From Mesorhizobium sp. J18 (GTDB taxonomy: Bacteria; Pseudomonadota; Alphaproteobacteria; Rhizobiales; Rhizobiaceae): DNA of 34,379 nucleotides. The translations under genes and the position numbers were made by a program. The notes beneath the pieces are model-generated. The model worked only from the letters and a program-made list of their open reading frames with translations, had not been told where the DNA came from and searched no databases. Below are positions 34,105 to 34,379 of the stretch, piece by piece. Location of the stretch: contig NZ_VLJP01000035.1 in NCBI RefSeq assembly GCF_007829525.1, positions 1-34,379 on the forward strand, written 5' to 3'. The first letter of the stretch is position 1. Each line of letters starts with the position of its first letter.

Positions 34105-34379
34105 ATGAGATATTCTCTGGGCCTTCCGGATGAGGGAGTGTTTGTTGGTCGTGCCAGGACCGCTTCTGCCCGTCATCCCCTGGTGGTGACGGTGCGGGAA
34201 GGCGCGGTGCTCGACATCACCTCGAAGGAGGCGCCGACGGTGCGCGACATCTGCGAACTGGATGACCCGGCAGGTTACGTCCGTAAGGCGCAAGGCAGGG
34301 TGATCGGCAGTCTTGAGGCGGTGGCGGAAAACAGCTTCGAAGCGCATCGCGACCCGCGGCAGCCCTTTCTGCTTTCGCC
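34105..34379 (+). CDS. Fumarylacetoacetate-hydrolase-family protein, N-terminal part (cut by window edge)
   Basis: The open frame from ATG 34105 runs to the right edge (91 codons). It begins MRYSLGLPDEGVFVGRARTA and contains VLDITSKEAPTVRDICELDD, then GRVIGSLEAVAEN. This is the N-terminal domain of one FAH subfamily of about 390 residues. The catalytic FAH domain with its EExE-type metal site lies beyond the window. FAH-fold enzymes hydrolyse C-C bonds of acylpyruvates, hydrate 2-oxo-enoates or decarboxylate or tautomerise oxaloacetate. All of these could fit the end of this pathway. It follows the dehydrogenase by 12 bases, with AAGGACC ahead of the start. Confidence 0.78.
   Translation, partial: MRYSLGLPDEGVFVGRARTASARHPLVVTVREGAVLDITSKEAPTVRDICELDDPAGYVRKAQGRVIGSLEAVAENSFEAHRDPRQPFLLS

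Overview
The window is GC-rich, almost fully coding, and reads as accessory catabolic DNA of an alphaproteobacterium, probably of the Rhizobiales (inferred from protein style, transporter abundance and gene order; there is no rRNA or tRNA to confirm it). It contains transporters, catabolic enzymes, three local regulators, one truncated insertion sequence and two gene remnants.

Left edge (1-712): the end of an IS3-family element that has cut off a gamma-glutamyltransferase gene, leaving only its C-terminal part. 720-9295 (minus strand): a probable operon running from 9295 down to 720. It encodes an M20 deacylase, a branched-chain-amino-acid-type ABC transporter (binding protein, two ATPases, two permeases), a second M20 deacylase paralogous to the first, and an N-carbamoyl-amino-acid hydrolase-like M20 enzyme. 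A divergent IclR regulator (9397-10221) faces it across a 15-base palindrome. The likely job is uptake and hydrolysis of N-substituted amino acids. A decayed leuC-like gene follows at about 10340-10811.

Middle (10869-21444): a divergent catabolic island. The minus strand carries an IclR regulator, a LigB-like and a LigA-like subunit, an AtzA/TrzN-type amidohydrolase and a MetE-like methyltransferase core. The plus strand carries a citryl-CoA-lyase-like enzyme, a class III CoA-transferase, a complete DctP-DctQ-DctM TRAP transporter and an NADPH:FMN reductase. The LigB-like protein lacks two expected catalytic residues, and the amidohydrolase and lyase each lack one. This island does not match a pathway known to me.

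Right (21591-34379): a second divergent island around a GntR/FCD regulator. The minus strand carries gntR, a MetF-like reductase and a LigM/DesA-type tetrahydrofolate-dependent aryl O-demethylase. The plus strand carries another ABC transporter (five genes), a 54-residue small ORF, a VOC-type extradiol dioxygenase, a GalB-type 4-oxalomesaconate hydratase, an RraA/LigK-type aldolase, a GalD/LigU-type tautomerase, a DUF1932 dehydrogenase and the start of a fumarylacetoacetate-hydrolase-family gene. TGTATACA palindromes sit in front of both arms. The simplest reading is import of a methoxylated aromatic acid, O-demethylation with methyl recovery on folate, ring cleavage, and conversion through 4-oxalomesaconate to pyruvate and oxaloacetate. 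Recognisable LigC and LigI genes are absent; the last two genes are candidate replacements.
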